In this document: piece by piece, positions 28,813-39,472 of the stretch | Layout of the letters: every line of letters begins with the position of its first letter | Numbering within the stretch: position 1 is the first letter of the stretch | Assembly (NCBI RefSeq): GCF_002367995.1 | Contig: NZ_AP018207.1 | Location: 3,595,083 to 3,659,082 of the forward strand | From: Calothrix brevissima NIES-22 | GTDB lineage: Bacteria; Cyanobacteriota; Cyanobacteriia; Cyanobacteriales; Nostocaceae | Reading direction: 5' to 3' | DNA: 64,000 nucleotides | Translations under genes and position numbers: made by a program | Notes under the pieces: generated by a model | The model's database searches: none | What the model was told of the DNA's origin: nothing | What the model saw: the letters and a program-made list of their open reading frames with translations, nothing else

Positions 28813-28944
28813 ATTTATATAGTTTTTGTGGCACATCAATATATTACTTGTATTTCTTCTTCTCTCTACGTCCTTGGCGTCTTCTCTGCGAGACGCTTCT
28901 CTGCGAGAGGCTTTGCCAACGCGAAGGCGGTTCGTTATCTAAAA

Positions 28945-29820
28945 TTATAGTCTGTTAACTAATGCTGCTAATTCTTCTTTTATAGATAAGGGCTTATATC
29001 CTAACGCAAAGGCTTTAGAACTATTTAAAGAAACATCTGCCGGTCTTGGTGCTGCCATTTTTACATCTTTTTGATAACAGCCTTTAATTTTCGCATCGCT
29101 AATTTGAAATACTTCTACTAATAACTGACCAAAATCGTAACGCGAAATTCTTTCTTTACCGCCTAAATGAATTAATCCTTGCACCTTTTCTAAGGCTAAT
29201 AACAAACCTTTAGCAGCAGTTGTACCACTGGCTGGTGTACGAAATTCATCGATAAATAAATTAAGTTCTTTCCCAGCTTTTAATGTTTCTATAAATGGTT
29301 GCATAAAGCTATTTGCAGTTGGCGTACCTGTGCCAAACATTAATGGCATCCGACAGACTGCTGTATGAGGATATCTTGCCAACATACCTAATTCAGCTTG
29401 AACTTTTTGCTCTCCATAAATATTTACAGGACATACTGTATCTGTTTCTTTATAGGGAGCATTTAAGCCATTAAAAACTAAGTCTGTTGATGTAAATGCA
29501 CAAGGAATTTTATAATCAGCACAAAGTCCAGCAATATTACATGATGCTGTGACATTAATTTTATAGGATTCTTCAGGATGATTTTGACAAAAGTTAGGTT
29601 GTGAAAGTGCTGCTGTATGAATAACTGCGGTAGGATTAATTTTATTAAATATATCTTTTAATTCTACAAATTCTGTCAAGTTAACTTTTAACATCTTGAC
29701 ATCAGGTATTTCTAAAGCATGGGAGAAATAAGTACCATAAACTTCCCATTCTTTTTTAGCTAATTGACAAATATGCCATCCTAAAAAACCACTAGCACCA
29801 GTAATCAATAATTTTTTCAT
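28945..29820 (-). CDS. dTDP-4-dehydrorhamnose reductase-like (RmlD family) SDR
   Basis: A 291-residue extended short-chain dehydrogenase: NAD(P) loop LLITGASGFLGWHI, TSTDLVFNG, catalytic YGEQK (Tyr-x-x-x-Lys), CRMPLMFG and the RmlD-type DEFRTPASGTTAAKGLL. It probably reduces a nucleotide-4-keto sugar or a related substrate. No other rhamnose genes are adjacent, so the substrate is uncertain. Confidence 0.85.
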   Translation of the reverse strand: MKKLLITGASGFLGWHICQLAKKEWEVYGTYFSHALEIPDVKMLKVNLTEFVELKDIFNKINPTAVIHTAALSQPNFCQNHPEESYKINVTASCNIAGLCADYKIPCAFTSTDLVFNGLNAPYKETDTVCPVNIYGEQKVQAELGMLARYPHTAVCRMPLMFGTGTPTANSFMQPFIETLKAGKELNLFIDEFRTPASGTTAAKGLLLALEKVQGLIHLGGKERISRYDFGQLLVEVFQISDAKIKGCYQKDVKMAAPRPADVSLNSSKAFALGYKPLSIKEELAALVNRL

Positions 29821-30273
29821 ATTTTTGGGAAAATAATCTAACTATAGATAAGCTGAACAGAGTCAATAATTAAAGGTTTATCGTGAGTACTTCAGTCCTC
29901 ACTACGGAATTAATACCAATCTTTTGAAATTGCTGAAGATAGTTCTGTTTATTCTTAATTTCTTACTTATAGAACTTACGCAATAAATCTCTAAAACTCT
30001 TATTCCTCTGTGTCCTCTGTGTTCTCTGCGGTTCAATTTTCCGTAACTTATGCGTAAGTCCTTACTTAGTTGAAACAATATCCTATTTTATAGGCAATCG
30101 AAGTAAGTTTTAAAAAATTCTCAGTAGGGTGTGTTGTCGCGTAGCGCAACGCACCAATGTTTATAGTAAATCACCAATGCTGATACTACATATAAAAATA
30201 AGGGCACAACAATGTTGTACCCTACGATTTATCTATGTTATTTAGATTTCCAAAAAATAAGGATTTTAGATAT
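29821..30273. other. intergenic with inverted-repeat element
   Basis: 453 bp. It contains a small hairpin near 29883-29903 (GTGAG...CTCAC) and the 112-bp inverted-repeat element at 30124-30235. The rest shows nothing recognisable. Confidence 0.45.
30124..30235. repeat. 112-bp inverted-repeat element (GTAGGGT ends)
   Basis: Ends GTAGGGT...ACCCTAC are followed inward by imperfect GTGTTGT/ACAACA pairing. It contains a small palindrome, GCGTAGCGCAACGC. Noncoding and MITE-like. Confidence 0.55.
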
Positions 30274-31017
30274 TTACTGAATCAATCTTAGCAATCTTTG
30301 ATCGCTACGTATTTTATTGAAATCTGGATCGGTTTTCACCAATTGTTTATATTTAGCAGGAGCCAGTTTAATGGCTTTCTCTAAATTAGTAACTGCTAAT
30401 TCTACATTGGATTGTAAAGCATAGGAACAAGCCTTATTGTAATAGGCTTCATGCTTATCTGGCTTAATTGCGATCGCTTTATCGTAAGATTGTAATGCTT
30501 CTGGGTATCTTTGCAGTTTTGTCAGCGCAATCCCTCGGTTAATCCATGCTTCGGCTTTTTTGGGGTTGAGAGCGATCGCTTTATCATAAGCAGTGATCGC
30601 TTCTTTATAGCTTTTTAAAGCTGTTAACGCATTCCCGCTATTAAACCAAGTTATATCTTTGTTAGGCTTGATGCTAATTGCTTGATTGTAGGAGGCGATC
30701 GCTTCTTTGTAGCGCTGTAAAGATGTCAAAGCATTACCTCTGTTAATCCAAGCTTCAGCTTTTTTGGGGTTGAGAGCGATCGCTTTATCGTATGTGGCGA
30801 TCGCTTGTTGATAGCGTTGGTTATCTAACAGGTTATTAGCTTGATTTAAAAAATCCTCTGCTGTGGGTGCAGATTTAGCTTTGATTAGCAGTTGGGAAAC
30901 ATTACTTTCCTGTACAACTTGCTTAGTATTGTTTGCCGTTGAATTTGCCCAATCACTACAGCCAACTGTTGAGAAAGTGATAAAGCTAGAGGCAATCAAG
31001 CAGCGCCGTAAGACCAT
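30274..31017 (-). CDS. TPR-repeat lipoprotein
   Basis: 247 residues. A signal peptide with lipobox (FSTVGC, Cys at about 20) predicts a lipid-anchored envelope protein. From about 53 it has four to five TPR units (YQQAIATYDKAIALNPKKAE and repeats), two of them with identical ALNPKKAEAWINRG segments. HIP1 octamers recur inside the repeats because GCGATCGC encodes part of the KAIAL motif. It likely acts as a protein-protein scaffold; partners are unknown. Confidence 0.82.
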   Translation of the reverse strand: MVLRRCLIASSFITFSTVGCSDWANSTANNTKQVVQESNVSQLLIKAKSAPTAEDFLNQANNLLDNQRYQQAIATYDKAIALNPKKAEAWINRGNALTSLQRYKEAIASYNQAISIKPNKDITWFNSGNALTALKSYKEAITAYDKAIALNPKKAEAWINRGIALTKLQRYPEALQSYDKAIAIKPDKHEAYYNKACSYALQSNVELAVTNLEKAIKLAPAKYKQLVKTDPDFNKIRSDQRLLRLIQ

Positions 31018-31617
31018 GCTGTACCTACAGAACTCATAGTTATGATGCTAGGACTTGTTTATCTCAAAATATCGTATCAAAATACACGATTTTTCTCAAA
31101 AATTGTTTTTATTTTATAAATGGAAATTTTCGCATTTATATATAAAAAATATAGCATATTTATGTTATTAGAAGCAAGATATTCATCAAAAAAATATCTC
31201 TTCTTTATCAATGCTAAATATTCTGAGTTTTCGCAATATCTAAGTTGTTTAATCATCGCTTTATAGGCATGAATGTAATTCTACTTAGAGAATAAATACA
31301 GATATATCTAATGATAATAAAGAATATTATGCAGCTTGATTTACTTAAATCAAGTCAAAATAAACTAAATTTTAGTTACTAATACAGTTTCTGAATTGGG
31401 AAATTAAAAATTTTCTCTACTGCAAATCAGTCCCCATTTTTGGCAACAGAATCGCCACAGGACAAGGTCAGGAATTACGAATTACGAATTACGTAGACAC
31501 CGGAGGTGACTTCCCGAAGGGTATTACAAATTAGCTGACTAATATTGCCCTAACCTACCCCGCAGCAGTTAATATAAAACAGCTGTGATTTGAGAATGCT
31601 GGGGCACAATAGAAAGA
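31018..31617. other. AT-rich divergent intergenic region
   Basis: 600 bp between divergent genes, strongly AT-rich, so it carries both promoters. At 31478-31531 a TACGAATTAC repeat is interrupted by GTAGACACCGGAGGTGACTT and about 15 more bases; the same insert is at 33368. No gene is seen. Confidence 0.5.
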
Positions 31618-32970
31618 ATGACGATTGAATCCAACTCCAACAATTCACCAACCCCAGATCCCATTTCCGAACACGACTTACAACCCGATGATTTTGATGG
31701 TGGGACAGGTGAGCATAACCTTACACCAGATGGCTTGGCGACACAACAAGCCTTAGCGGCGATCGCGTCTTTGCAATCTCCACAGAATAAAGCAGCTTTA
31801 CAGCAAGCCCGTTCTTGGTTTAAGCCAGAGACAAGCAATGTATTTACAGTTAAGCCTAGAGCCTTGCTAATTACTTTACTAGCGATCGCCATTACCATCA
31901 TCGGGCTAGCTGTAAATAACAAGCTCATTGGCATTTTTGGTACTCTTGTGACTTTAATGCTGTCTGTGGCAATCTTACTACCTTGGGTGCAAAACGCCAT
32001 CAAGCAATGGTTTTCACCCCAAGACAGAACCCTGTTTATCGCTTTTTTAGGGCTAGTAGTAGCAATTATCGGCTTAGTCAAATTCTCTGGCTTAGGCGAT
32101 CGCTTATTAGCTTGGGGAATAAAGATTAATTGGGAAGCTTCTGGAACTTTGGCGGAGTGGTTTGGTGCTTTGGGACAAATTCTCATCGCCATCATCGCTG
32201 TTTATGTAGCTTGGCGACAATATATTATTTCTAAAGACTTGACTATTCAGCAAAACCTGCTGACAGTGCAACAAAATATTATTACCCAACAGCAAACGAT
32301 AGATTCCTATTTTCAAGGCATTTCTGACTTAGTATTAGATGAAGAAGGATTATTAGAAGACTGGCCCCAAGAAAGGTCAATTGCAGAAGGACGCACAGCC
32401 GCAATTTTAAGTAGTGTTGATGGTAGCGGGAAAGCCAAAATTCTCCGGTTTCTGTCTCGTTCTAAATTACTCACACCCCTAAAACGCGATCGCCGTTTGG
32501 GAAGAGCTATCCTCAATGGTGTCGGTGGTTATGCTGAAGACAGAATTGAAGGTGTACGTGTCATTGATTTAGGCGTAATGCTAGCTGGCGCAGACTTAGC
32601 GGGTACAGACTTGCGGTGGACAGATCTCAGCGAAGCTAATCTTGTCCGCGCCGATCTCAGTGGTTGCGATTTAGTCAAAGCCAACCTTTCCCGCGCCATT
32701 CTCTATGATGCCAAACTCTGCAACGCTGATTTCAATGGCGTGCGTTTATTTTATGGTTCTGTAGAAAACGCATCACCCCGTAGCCGCACTGTACCCCCAA
32801 ATTATCAAACGGGAGAACATACTGGTGCTGTGATTGAAAATGCTGATTTTACTAACGCCCAAAGAATGTCAGATGCAGCGCGTTATTACTGTTGCGCTTG
32901 GGGTGGAGAACAAACCAGAGGTACTATCCCAGGCGGTTGTGAAGGTATTCCTAATAAATTAGAGCGGTAA
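31618..32970 (+). CDS. membrane-anchored pentapeptide repeat protein
   Basis: 450 residues. After an acidic N-terminus come four hydrophobic segments (about 83-101, 104-122, 141-160, 182-200) and a short Gln-rich coil (205-235). A C-terminal pentapeptide region (LAGADLAGTDLRWTDLSEAN, ADLSGCDLVKANLSRAIL) follows. The pentapeptide helix is probably cytosolic and tethered to the membrane. Function is not known; the N-terminal part is seen in several cyanobacterial pentapeptide proteins. Confidence 0.8.
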   Translation: MTIESNSNNSPTPDPISEHDLQPDDFDGGTGEHNLTPDGLATQQALAAIASLQSPQNKAALQQARSWFKPETSNVFTVKPRALLITLLAIAITIIGLAVNNKLIGIFGTLVTLMLSVAILLPWVQNAIKQWFSPQDRTLFIAFLGLVVAIIGLVKFSGLGDRLLAWGIKINWEASGTLAEWFGALGQILIAIIAVYVAWRQYIISKDLTIQQNLLTVQQNIITQQQTIDSYFQGISDLVLDEEGLLEDWPQERSIAEGRTAAILSSVDGSGKAKILRFLSRSKLLTPLKRDRRLGRAILNGVGGYAEDRIEGVRVIDLGVMLAGADLAGTDLRWTDLSEANLVRADLSGCDLVKANLSRAILYDAKLCNADFNGVRLFYGSVENASPRSRTVPPNYQTGEHTGAVIENADFTNAQRMSDAARYYCCAWGGEQTRGTIPGGCEGIPNKLER

Positions 32971-33406
32971 TCAATTTTAGATTTTGGATTTTAGATTTTG
33001 GATTCTAGAATTATAAAAACAATGCAACAAATGCTAGGGTCATGGCATTGCCATGCCCTCTAGAATATATTGATATGCTGTAAATACTATTTAAATTCAA
33101 TACGGTTCAGTTAAGGATAATTGTAGGTTGGGTTGAACGAAGTGAAACCCAACAAAACCCCGGAAACGTTGGGTTTCGTTCCTCAAGCCAACCTACACAG
33201 TTTAAGGTTTTCAACGCTAACTGAACTATATTGTATTTAAATTGGTATTAGTCCTAATTTTTTTTGATAACAGCCAGAACAAGAAACAAACTATTTTGTG
33301 AAAATGCATAAAAATACCCACCAAAATCTAGATTTGATGGGCATTGAGCAATTTTAATTACGAATTACGTAGACACCGGAGGTGGCTTCCCGAAGGGTAT
33401 TACGAA
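32971..33406. other. repeat-filled convergent gap
   Basis: 436 bp. It holds TTTTAGATTTTGGA repeats (32976-33004), a GGGTCATGGCA hairpin (33036-33058), copy C of the 135-bp element (33098-33233) and TACGAATTAC repeats with an inserted GTAGACACCGGAGG element (33358-33414). No gene. Confidence 0.6.
33098..33233. mobile_element. 135-bp MITE-like element, copy C (inverted relative to copy B)
   Basis: Left arm CAATACGGTTCAGTTA is perfect; right arm TAACTGAACTATATTG carries two changes. The interior matches the reverse complement of copy B, including GAACGAAGTGAAACCCAACA. Confidence 0.8.
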
Positions 33407-34180
33407 TTACGAATTATCTTCTGCTTGGGTGAGGATTTCTACCCCATCTTCAGTCACAACTATAGTATGTTCAAATTGCGCCGAAAGTTTGCGATCGCGT
33501 GTCACCGCAGTCCACTTATCGCTGAGAACTTCTACTTCCCAAGTTCCTTCGTTAATCATTGGCTCAATTGTAAATACCATCCCCGGACGGAGACGCTTAC
33601 CTTTACCGCGCGTACCGTAGTGGGGGATATCTGGTGCAGTATGGAAAATATTGCTGATTCCATGTCCAACAAAGTCACGGACTACGGAAAAACCTTGAGC
33701 TTCCGCATATTCTTGAATAGCTGCACCAATATCGCCAATTTTCGCTCCTGGTTTCACTTCCGCAATACCCAAGCGCAGACATTCCTCGGTTACCTCTACC
33801 AATTTTTTTGCTTTGGGTGAAGGGTTACCGACTAAAAATGTTTTGGATGTATCACCGTGATAACCATCAAGTATCGGCGTAACATCAATATTAATAATGT
33901 CTCCATCCTTGAGAATTTGTTTCGGATTAGGGATACCGTGACAAATCACCTCATTGACACTGGTGCAAATTGATTTGGGAAAGCCTTTGTAACCCAGTGG
34001 TGCGCTTTTAGCACCATGCGCCTGTGTCCAACGTTCGGCTTCATCATTGAGTTGCTGAGTAGTTACCCCTGGCTTAACCATTGGTTCTAGATGCTTGAGG
34101 AGTTGGGCGGCTAAATGTCCTGCCCGGCGCATCTTGTCTATTTCTCGTTGGGATAAAATAACAATCGTTTCGGTTTTCAT
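33407..34180 (-). CDS. map: methionine aminopeptidase type I
   Basis: A 257-residue dimetal enzyme that removes N-terminal Met. Metal ligands lie in INIDVTPILDGYHGDTSKTF, GHGISNIFH and FTIEPM; the start is ILSQREIDKMRRAG. The ATG at 34180 is used; a TTG immediately before it adds one Met. The bvdR stop is 18 bp upstream on the same strand, suggesting co-transcription. Confidence 0.96.
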   Translation of the reverse strand: MKTETIVILSQREIDKMRRAGHLAAQLLKHLEPMVKPGVTTQQLNDEAERWTQAHGAKSAPLGYKGFPKSICTSVNEVICHGIPNPKQILKDGDIINIDVTPILDGYHGDTSKTFLVGNPSPKAKKLVEVTEECLRLGIAEVKPGAKIGDIGAAIQEYAEAQGFSVVRDFVGHGISNIFHTAPDIPHYGTRGKGKRLRPGMVFTIEPMINEGTWEVEVLSDKWTAVTRDRKLSAQFEHTIVVTEDGVEILTQAEDNS

Positions 34181-34197
34181 CAACTGTAATTTCTCTG

Positions 34198-35250
34198 TTA
34201 AATATCTTTCATAAATATAGTTAAGCCTGTTTCTGCTGCCCTTTGTGCCGCTTCGGCAACCTTTAATGTATATAAACTAGCTTCTGGGGTGACATAGAGA
34301 GGTTTACCATCAAAGATTCGGTCTAACACCATAGTAGTGTCTTTCGCAAATAAACCGCGACGAGTCCCGACTTCTATCGGTGTTGATTCGCCATTGTGGA
34401 TAAAAAATCCGCGATCGCCATCAAACACTAAACCGCCTTCATGTCCGTGAACTTCAAACTTCCGTTCTGGTTGCCACAGGGTTTCACCTTTACCGTATAC
34501 TACCTGTGCTAACAGCCCACTAGTAAAGCAAAGTTGCGTCATACAAAAGCAAGCTTGATAGTAGTCTTGTTCAACTTGCCAAAATCGCTGATGACAATTA
34601 ACAGTAAAAACTGCACCAAATAAATCAGTCAGACGATGTAATCGCGAAAGCGCACCGATGAAAGGAAAGCCGAACAATTCATGATTATAAGTCCATTTGC
34701 GGGGTGCAGGATGTATCGGTGAAATCGTACTGTAGCGAACATAAAAAATTTCACCTACTTTTTCTATATGCTGCTTTAACGCTTGATGCAATCCGCCCAA
34801 GAGTTCAATATGTTCCACATGTAGGAGTTTATTTTGAGCTTTCGCTAAAGCAATAATTTCTTGTGCTTCTACCACATCCAAAGCCAGGGGATATTCAACG
34901 ATCGCATGTTTACCGTGTGTGAGTGCAGCACGGGCGATCGCCCCATGATCGCGGTTAATTGTCGAAATAACTACTAAATCTATATCTTCTTGCCCTACTA
35001 ACTCTTCCCAAGAACTTACAGCCTCAGCTTGGTACTCTTGGGCGAAGGCTTGGGTATTTTCTAATTTATGCCCAGCGATCGCGACTAAATGCGATCGCTC
35101 ATCTTGCAGCAATGCTTCCGCCCGCAACTTTGCCGCATATCCAGTACCAACCAACCCCACTCGCACTTTTGCTGTTGTTAAATAGGCCTCGGAATTATAC
35201 ATGACAGTTCCTAGTTCTGTTTGTAGGTTTTCTGTATCGGCAAAGCTCAT
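34198..35250 (-). CDS. bvdR: biliverdin reductase BvdR (Gfo/Idh/MocA family)
   Basis: 350 residues: Rossmann loop VRVGLVGTGYAAKLRAE, then LLHVEHIELLGG, YSTISPIHPAPRKWTYNHE and FGFPFIGALSRLHRLTDLFG. These segments align by eye with Synechocystis BvdR as I remember it, far more closely than with other Gfo/Idh proteins. The enzyme reduces biliverdin to bilirubin with NADPH and affects phycobilisome pigments, fitting a genome with the apc operon. Upstream of map in a likely two-gene operon. Confidence 0.87.
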   Translation of the reverse strand: MSFADTENLQTELGTVMYNSEAYLTTAKVRVGLVGTGYAAKLRAEALLQDERSHLVAIAGHKLENTQAFAQEYQAEAVSSWEELVGQEDIDLVVISTINRDHGAIARAALTHGKHAIVEYPLALDVVEAQEIIALAKAQNKLLHVEHIELLGGLHQALKQHIEKVGEIFYVRYSTISPIHPAPRKWTYNHELFGFPFIGALSRLHRLTDLFGAVFTVNCHQRFWQVEQDYYQACFCMTQLCFTSGLLAQVVYGKGETLWQPERKFEVHGHEGGLVFDGDRGFFIHNGESTPIEVGTRRGLFAKDTTMVLDRIFDGKPLYVTPEASLYTLKVAEAAQRAAETGLTIFMKDI

Positions 35251-36050
<800 letters not shown>

Positions 36051-36080
36051 GAATTAGGCACTTCAATTATCCATCTCTGA

Positions 36081-36476
<396 letters not shown>

Positions 36477-36583
36477 GAATTAGGCACCTCAATTCTCAAT
36501 TTCTGAAGAGAGTTATTGATGGTGCAAAAAAGAAAGTAGCACAGTTAAGGGCAATTATTTTCCTTTACTGTCTACTCTTTGAA

Positions 36584-36640
36584 GTTCGTAGTAAGGACTT
36601 TAGTCCTTATTTACTCAGCACTGAAGTGCTTACTACGTTC
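36584..36640. repeat. double hairpin (AAGGACTTTAGTCCTT, AGCACTGAAGTGCT)
   Basis: Two adjacent palindromes, AAGGACT-TT-AGTCCTT and AGCACT-GA-AGTGCT, are framed by GTAGTAAG and CTTACTAC. They lie between convergent petF and the SpoIID gene, so may also serve as terminator. Confidence 0.55.
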
Positions 36641-36672
36641 AAATAAAATTACTAATTCCCTAAGTCTCCTGC

Positions 36673-38340
36673 TTAAAACTGAATCTCGTTACTCAAAATT
36701 TTAATTTGAGTCCCAGGATAGTAAAATTGCAAAATTTGTGGATTTGACCAACCGAGTTTAGCTAAATTTTGCGCCCCTGTTTGACTTAAACCTACTCCAT
36801 GTCCGAATCCCCCACCAACAAAGGCGTACCCCCACAAATTAGATTGACCTTTGTTTAGAGGTTGGATGTAAAATAGCGTGCTAATGGGAGCTGCAAAGGC
36901 GCTGCGAACTTCGTCTTTGTGTAAGGTAAACAAGCCAATATCGGTTTTCACAGCTAGTTCGAGAATGCGCCCGCTATCAGATCGCTTAGTTACGGACATA
37001 GCTTGAATAGTTTTAAATTTACTGTAGGGGCTTTTTTTCACTGTTAAAAATTTCTGTAAGCCCTTGGTAATATCTTCTAGCTTCGTTTCCCTCCGCCAAC
37101 GAAACAGATCCCATTCGCTTTCGTTAAAACCTGTTTTTAAATTAATAAACTGCTGAAAGTTTTTTTCATCGGCTAAATTCTGTCTAGACAAGTCCCAGAT
37201 ATTAATTGGCGCATCAACTATCGGTTTGAGATAGGGACGATCTTCACCATTCCAGATATCGCTAAAAGAAGCAGTGACACCGCCAGTTGTAGAGGAATAA
37301 AGGGCATCTACTAGCTGGTTTTGATAAGTTAATACCATACCTCTAGTCGCGGCGATCGCTTTATCTGTACTTGGAGCCACGCCATTGAGTCCATAATAAA
37401 CTTGGCAATGAGTATCAGCACATAACTGATAGTCATCTATGGCAAATCTCCGTAAATTACGCAGTACATAGGTACGTGCGAGTATCGCTTGCGCCTCTAC
37501 AGCCGCCGTTGGTGCATTTGCCCCAATTTCATTAGGTACTACCCCCCGTAAATAAGTTTCTAATGGGACTTCATTGACTAGACTGTATGTGCCATAAGCA
37601 TTTGGCTGTAATTGCATCTGACCAGAGTAAAGACGGGCATTTTCTGCTTTAGCAGTTTTATTCACCCGAATCAAATTTTTATCAGTGCTAATTCTGACAT
37701 TATTTCGACTATAGCGTGTACCATTAATTACCCAACTCAATAATGGTACTTTTGGTAAAACTTTGGTATCTAGATATGTAGTATTTTGGCTAGAATCTGG
37801 CAAACTCTGCAATAACAATCTTCTTAATAATGGAGTGTTGTAAACATCTCGTTTCGCCCAAATTTGCCAGCGTTCTGGTTGAGCTATTTCTACCTCAATT
37901 CCGCGATCGCGCCATTGTTTGGCACCGTCTTCCGCAGTTTCAAAGGTGCGGTAGGTACCTAAAACGACTACCTCATTCACTTTAGCTTCAGATAAAGGCT
38001 GCATTACCGTTTCTACCTGAACGGGGTTCTGAGTAACGAGAATTTGTTCTTTGTTACCTGTCTGAAATCTCAGCTTGAGGCGATCGCCTTTGGTTGGTTG
38101 CAATTGTAGTTTGGCTGTGGGTTCTTCCCCAAATCTTTGGACAATCCCTATTTTCAACACCACATCATTAGTCTTGCTTCCGGTACTTGATGCCGCAGTT
38201 AGTCCTAATAAACAAAATGCTATCAGTAGAGTACGGGAAACATTCCAGTACGACTTTTTCTTTCTAGCTTGATTTTGCCCCTCTGCGTTGCTTGGGGGGA
38301 GATTGTCCAATTGCTTTCTAGCGTAGTGGTTTTGTCGCAT
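36673..38340 (-). CDS. SpoIID/LytB-domain protein
   Basis: 555 residues with an N-terminal membrane segment (about 34-52), a middle region with an SPOR-like or adaptor part (VVLGTYRTFETAEDGAKQW) and a SpoIID domain (YLRGVVPNEIGANAPTAAVEAQAILARTY to GFGHGVGLSQTGAQNLAKLG). SpoIID enzymes are lytic transglycosylases acting on denuded glycan. In cyanobacteria, which do not sporulate, relatives are likely cell-wall remodelling enzymes, possibly for septal junctions or division; this is inference. Confidence 0.87.
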   Translation of the reverse strand: MRQNHYARKQLDNLPPSNAEGQNQARKKKSYWNVSRTLLIAFCLLGLTAASSTGSKTNDVVLKIGIVQRFGEEPTAKLQLQPTKGDRLKLRFQTGNKEQILVTQNPVQVETVMQPLSEAKVNEVVVLGTYRTFETAEDGAKQWRDRGIEVEIAQPERWQIWAKRDVYNTPLLRRLLLQSLPDSSQNTTYLDTKVLPKVPLLSWVINGTRYSRNNVRISTDKNLIRVNKTAKAENARLYSGQMQLQPNAYGTYSLVNEVPLETYLRGVVPNEIGANAPTAAVEAQAILARTYVLRNLRRFAIDDYQLCADTHCQVYYGLNGVAPSTDKAIAATRGMVLTYQNQLVDALYSSTTGGVTASFSDIWNGEDRPYLKPIVDAPINIWDLSRQNLADEKNFQQFINLKTGFNESEWDLFRWRRETKLEDITKGLQKFLTVKKSPYSKFKTIQAMSVTKRSDSGRILELAVKTDIGLFTLHKDEVRSAFAAPISTLFYIQPLNKGQSNLWGYAFVGGGFGHGVGLSQTGAQNLAKLGWSNPQILQFYYPGTQIKILSNEIQF

Positions 38341-38450
38341 GAGCGCTCCAATGATACCATTACCAGTTTTGCCCTAATAGTTGCAAAACAAAGTCATAAC
38401 GAGTATGATTTATTTATAGTCAACGAAGGGAATTAAAGAGGAAAACCCTG

Positions 38451-38714
38451 ATGGTTAGAATCCAAGAAATTCCACTGAATCAGATTAAGCGGCCTTTGCC
38501 CCGGACAAACGATCCGCAAAAAGTACAAGCCTTAATGGAATCGATTGGGGCGATTGGGCAACAGGAACCCATAGATGTCCTAGAAGTAGATGGACGGTAT
38601 TATGGCTTTTCTGGTTGCCATCGCTATGAAGCTTGTCAACGTCTAGGCAAAGAAACAATCTTAGCTAGAGTTCGCAAAGCCCCCCGTAGCGTTCTCAAGA
38701 TGCATCTAGCGTGA
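38451..38714 (+). CDS. srx: sulfiredoxin
   Basis: 87 residues of the ParB-like fold with the sulfiredoxin signature GFSGCHRYEACQRLG (active Cys56). It uses ATP to repair over-oxidised 2-Cys peroxiredoxins. AGAGGAAAA precedes the ATG. The dps gene starts 82 bp downstream on the same strand, giving a likely oxidative-stress operon. Confidence 0.92.
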   Translation: MVRIQEIPLNQIKRPLPRTNDPQKVQALMESIGAIGQQEPIDVLEVDGRYYGFSGCHRYEACQRLGKETILARVRKAPRSVLKMHLA

Positions 38715-38795
38715 GAAATTGTCAATGATTCCGTGCAAAAAAACGCAACAATATACAACAGACAACTAAATTAAATAACCGATTAGGAGAAAATT

Positions 38796-39287
38796 ATGCC
38801 ATCCACACCAGAAACTGTAGCTTTGAATATCGGTATTGATGATGCTAGCAGAGCGAAAATTGCTGAGGGCTTATCTCGGTTATTGGCAGATACCTACACC
38901 TTGTATCTTAAAACTCATAATTTCCATTGGAATGTGACCGGGCCGATGTTCCAAACCTTGCATTTGATGTTTGAGACCCAGTATACAGAATTAGCCTTAG
39001 CAGTGGATTTAATTGCCGAACGGATTAGAGCACTAGGCTATCCCGCACCAGGAACCTACAGCGAATATGCTAAACTCAGTTCCATTCCCGAAACCCCAGG
39101 AGTACCCAAAGCCAAGGATATGATCCGCTTACTCGTGGAAGGACAAGAAGCTGTAGTTAGAACTGCGCGTTCTATTTTTCCTGTGGTAGATGAAGTCAAC
39201 GATGAACCCACTGCTGACTTGCTAACTCAACGGATGCAAGTACATGAAAAAACAGCTTGGATGTTGAGAAGTTTGTTGGAAGAATAG
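38796..39287 (+). CDS. dps: Dps-family ferritin-like protein
   Basis: 163 residues. The inter-subunit ferroxidase ligands are present: His44 (NFHWNV), His56 (FQTLHLMF), Asp71 and Glu75 (VDLIAERI). It oxidises and stores iron with peroxide and may protect DNA. AGGAGAAAATT precedes the ATG. It follows sulfiredoxin. Confidence 0.95.
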   Translation: MPSTPETVALNIGIDDASRAKIAEGLSRLLADTYTLYLKTHNFHWNVTGPMFQTLHLMFETQYTELALAVDLIAERIRALGYPAPGTYSEYAKLSSIPETPGVPKAKDMIRLLVEGQEAVVRTARSIFPVVDEVNDEPTADLLTQRMQVHEKTAWMLRSLLEE

Positions 39288-39289
39288 GG

Positions 39290-39472
39290 GCATAGGGGGA
39301 CAAGGAGGACAAGGGGGACAAGGAAGACAAGGGGGAGAAATGACAATTGTCAGGGCGGGTTCACCAATATCCTCATTGATTCACAAAAACCCAAATAAAC
39401 CCGCCCCTACTGACAAATGACCAATGACCAATGACCAATGACTAATGACTATTGACTATTGACCAATGACAA
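39290..39472. repeat. GGACAAGGA units and CCAATGA/ACTATTG heptamers
   Basis: Purine nonamers (39297-39338), then TGACCAATGACC heptamers (about 39415-39470). The last heptamer contains the ATG of the next gene. Confidence 0.8.
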
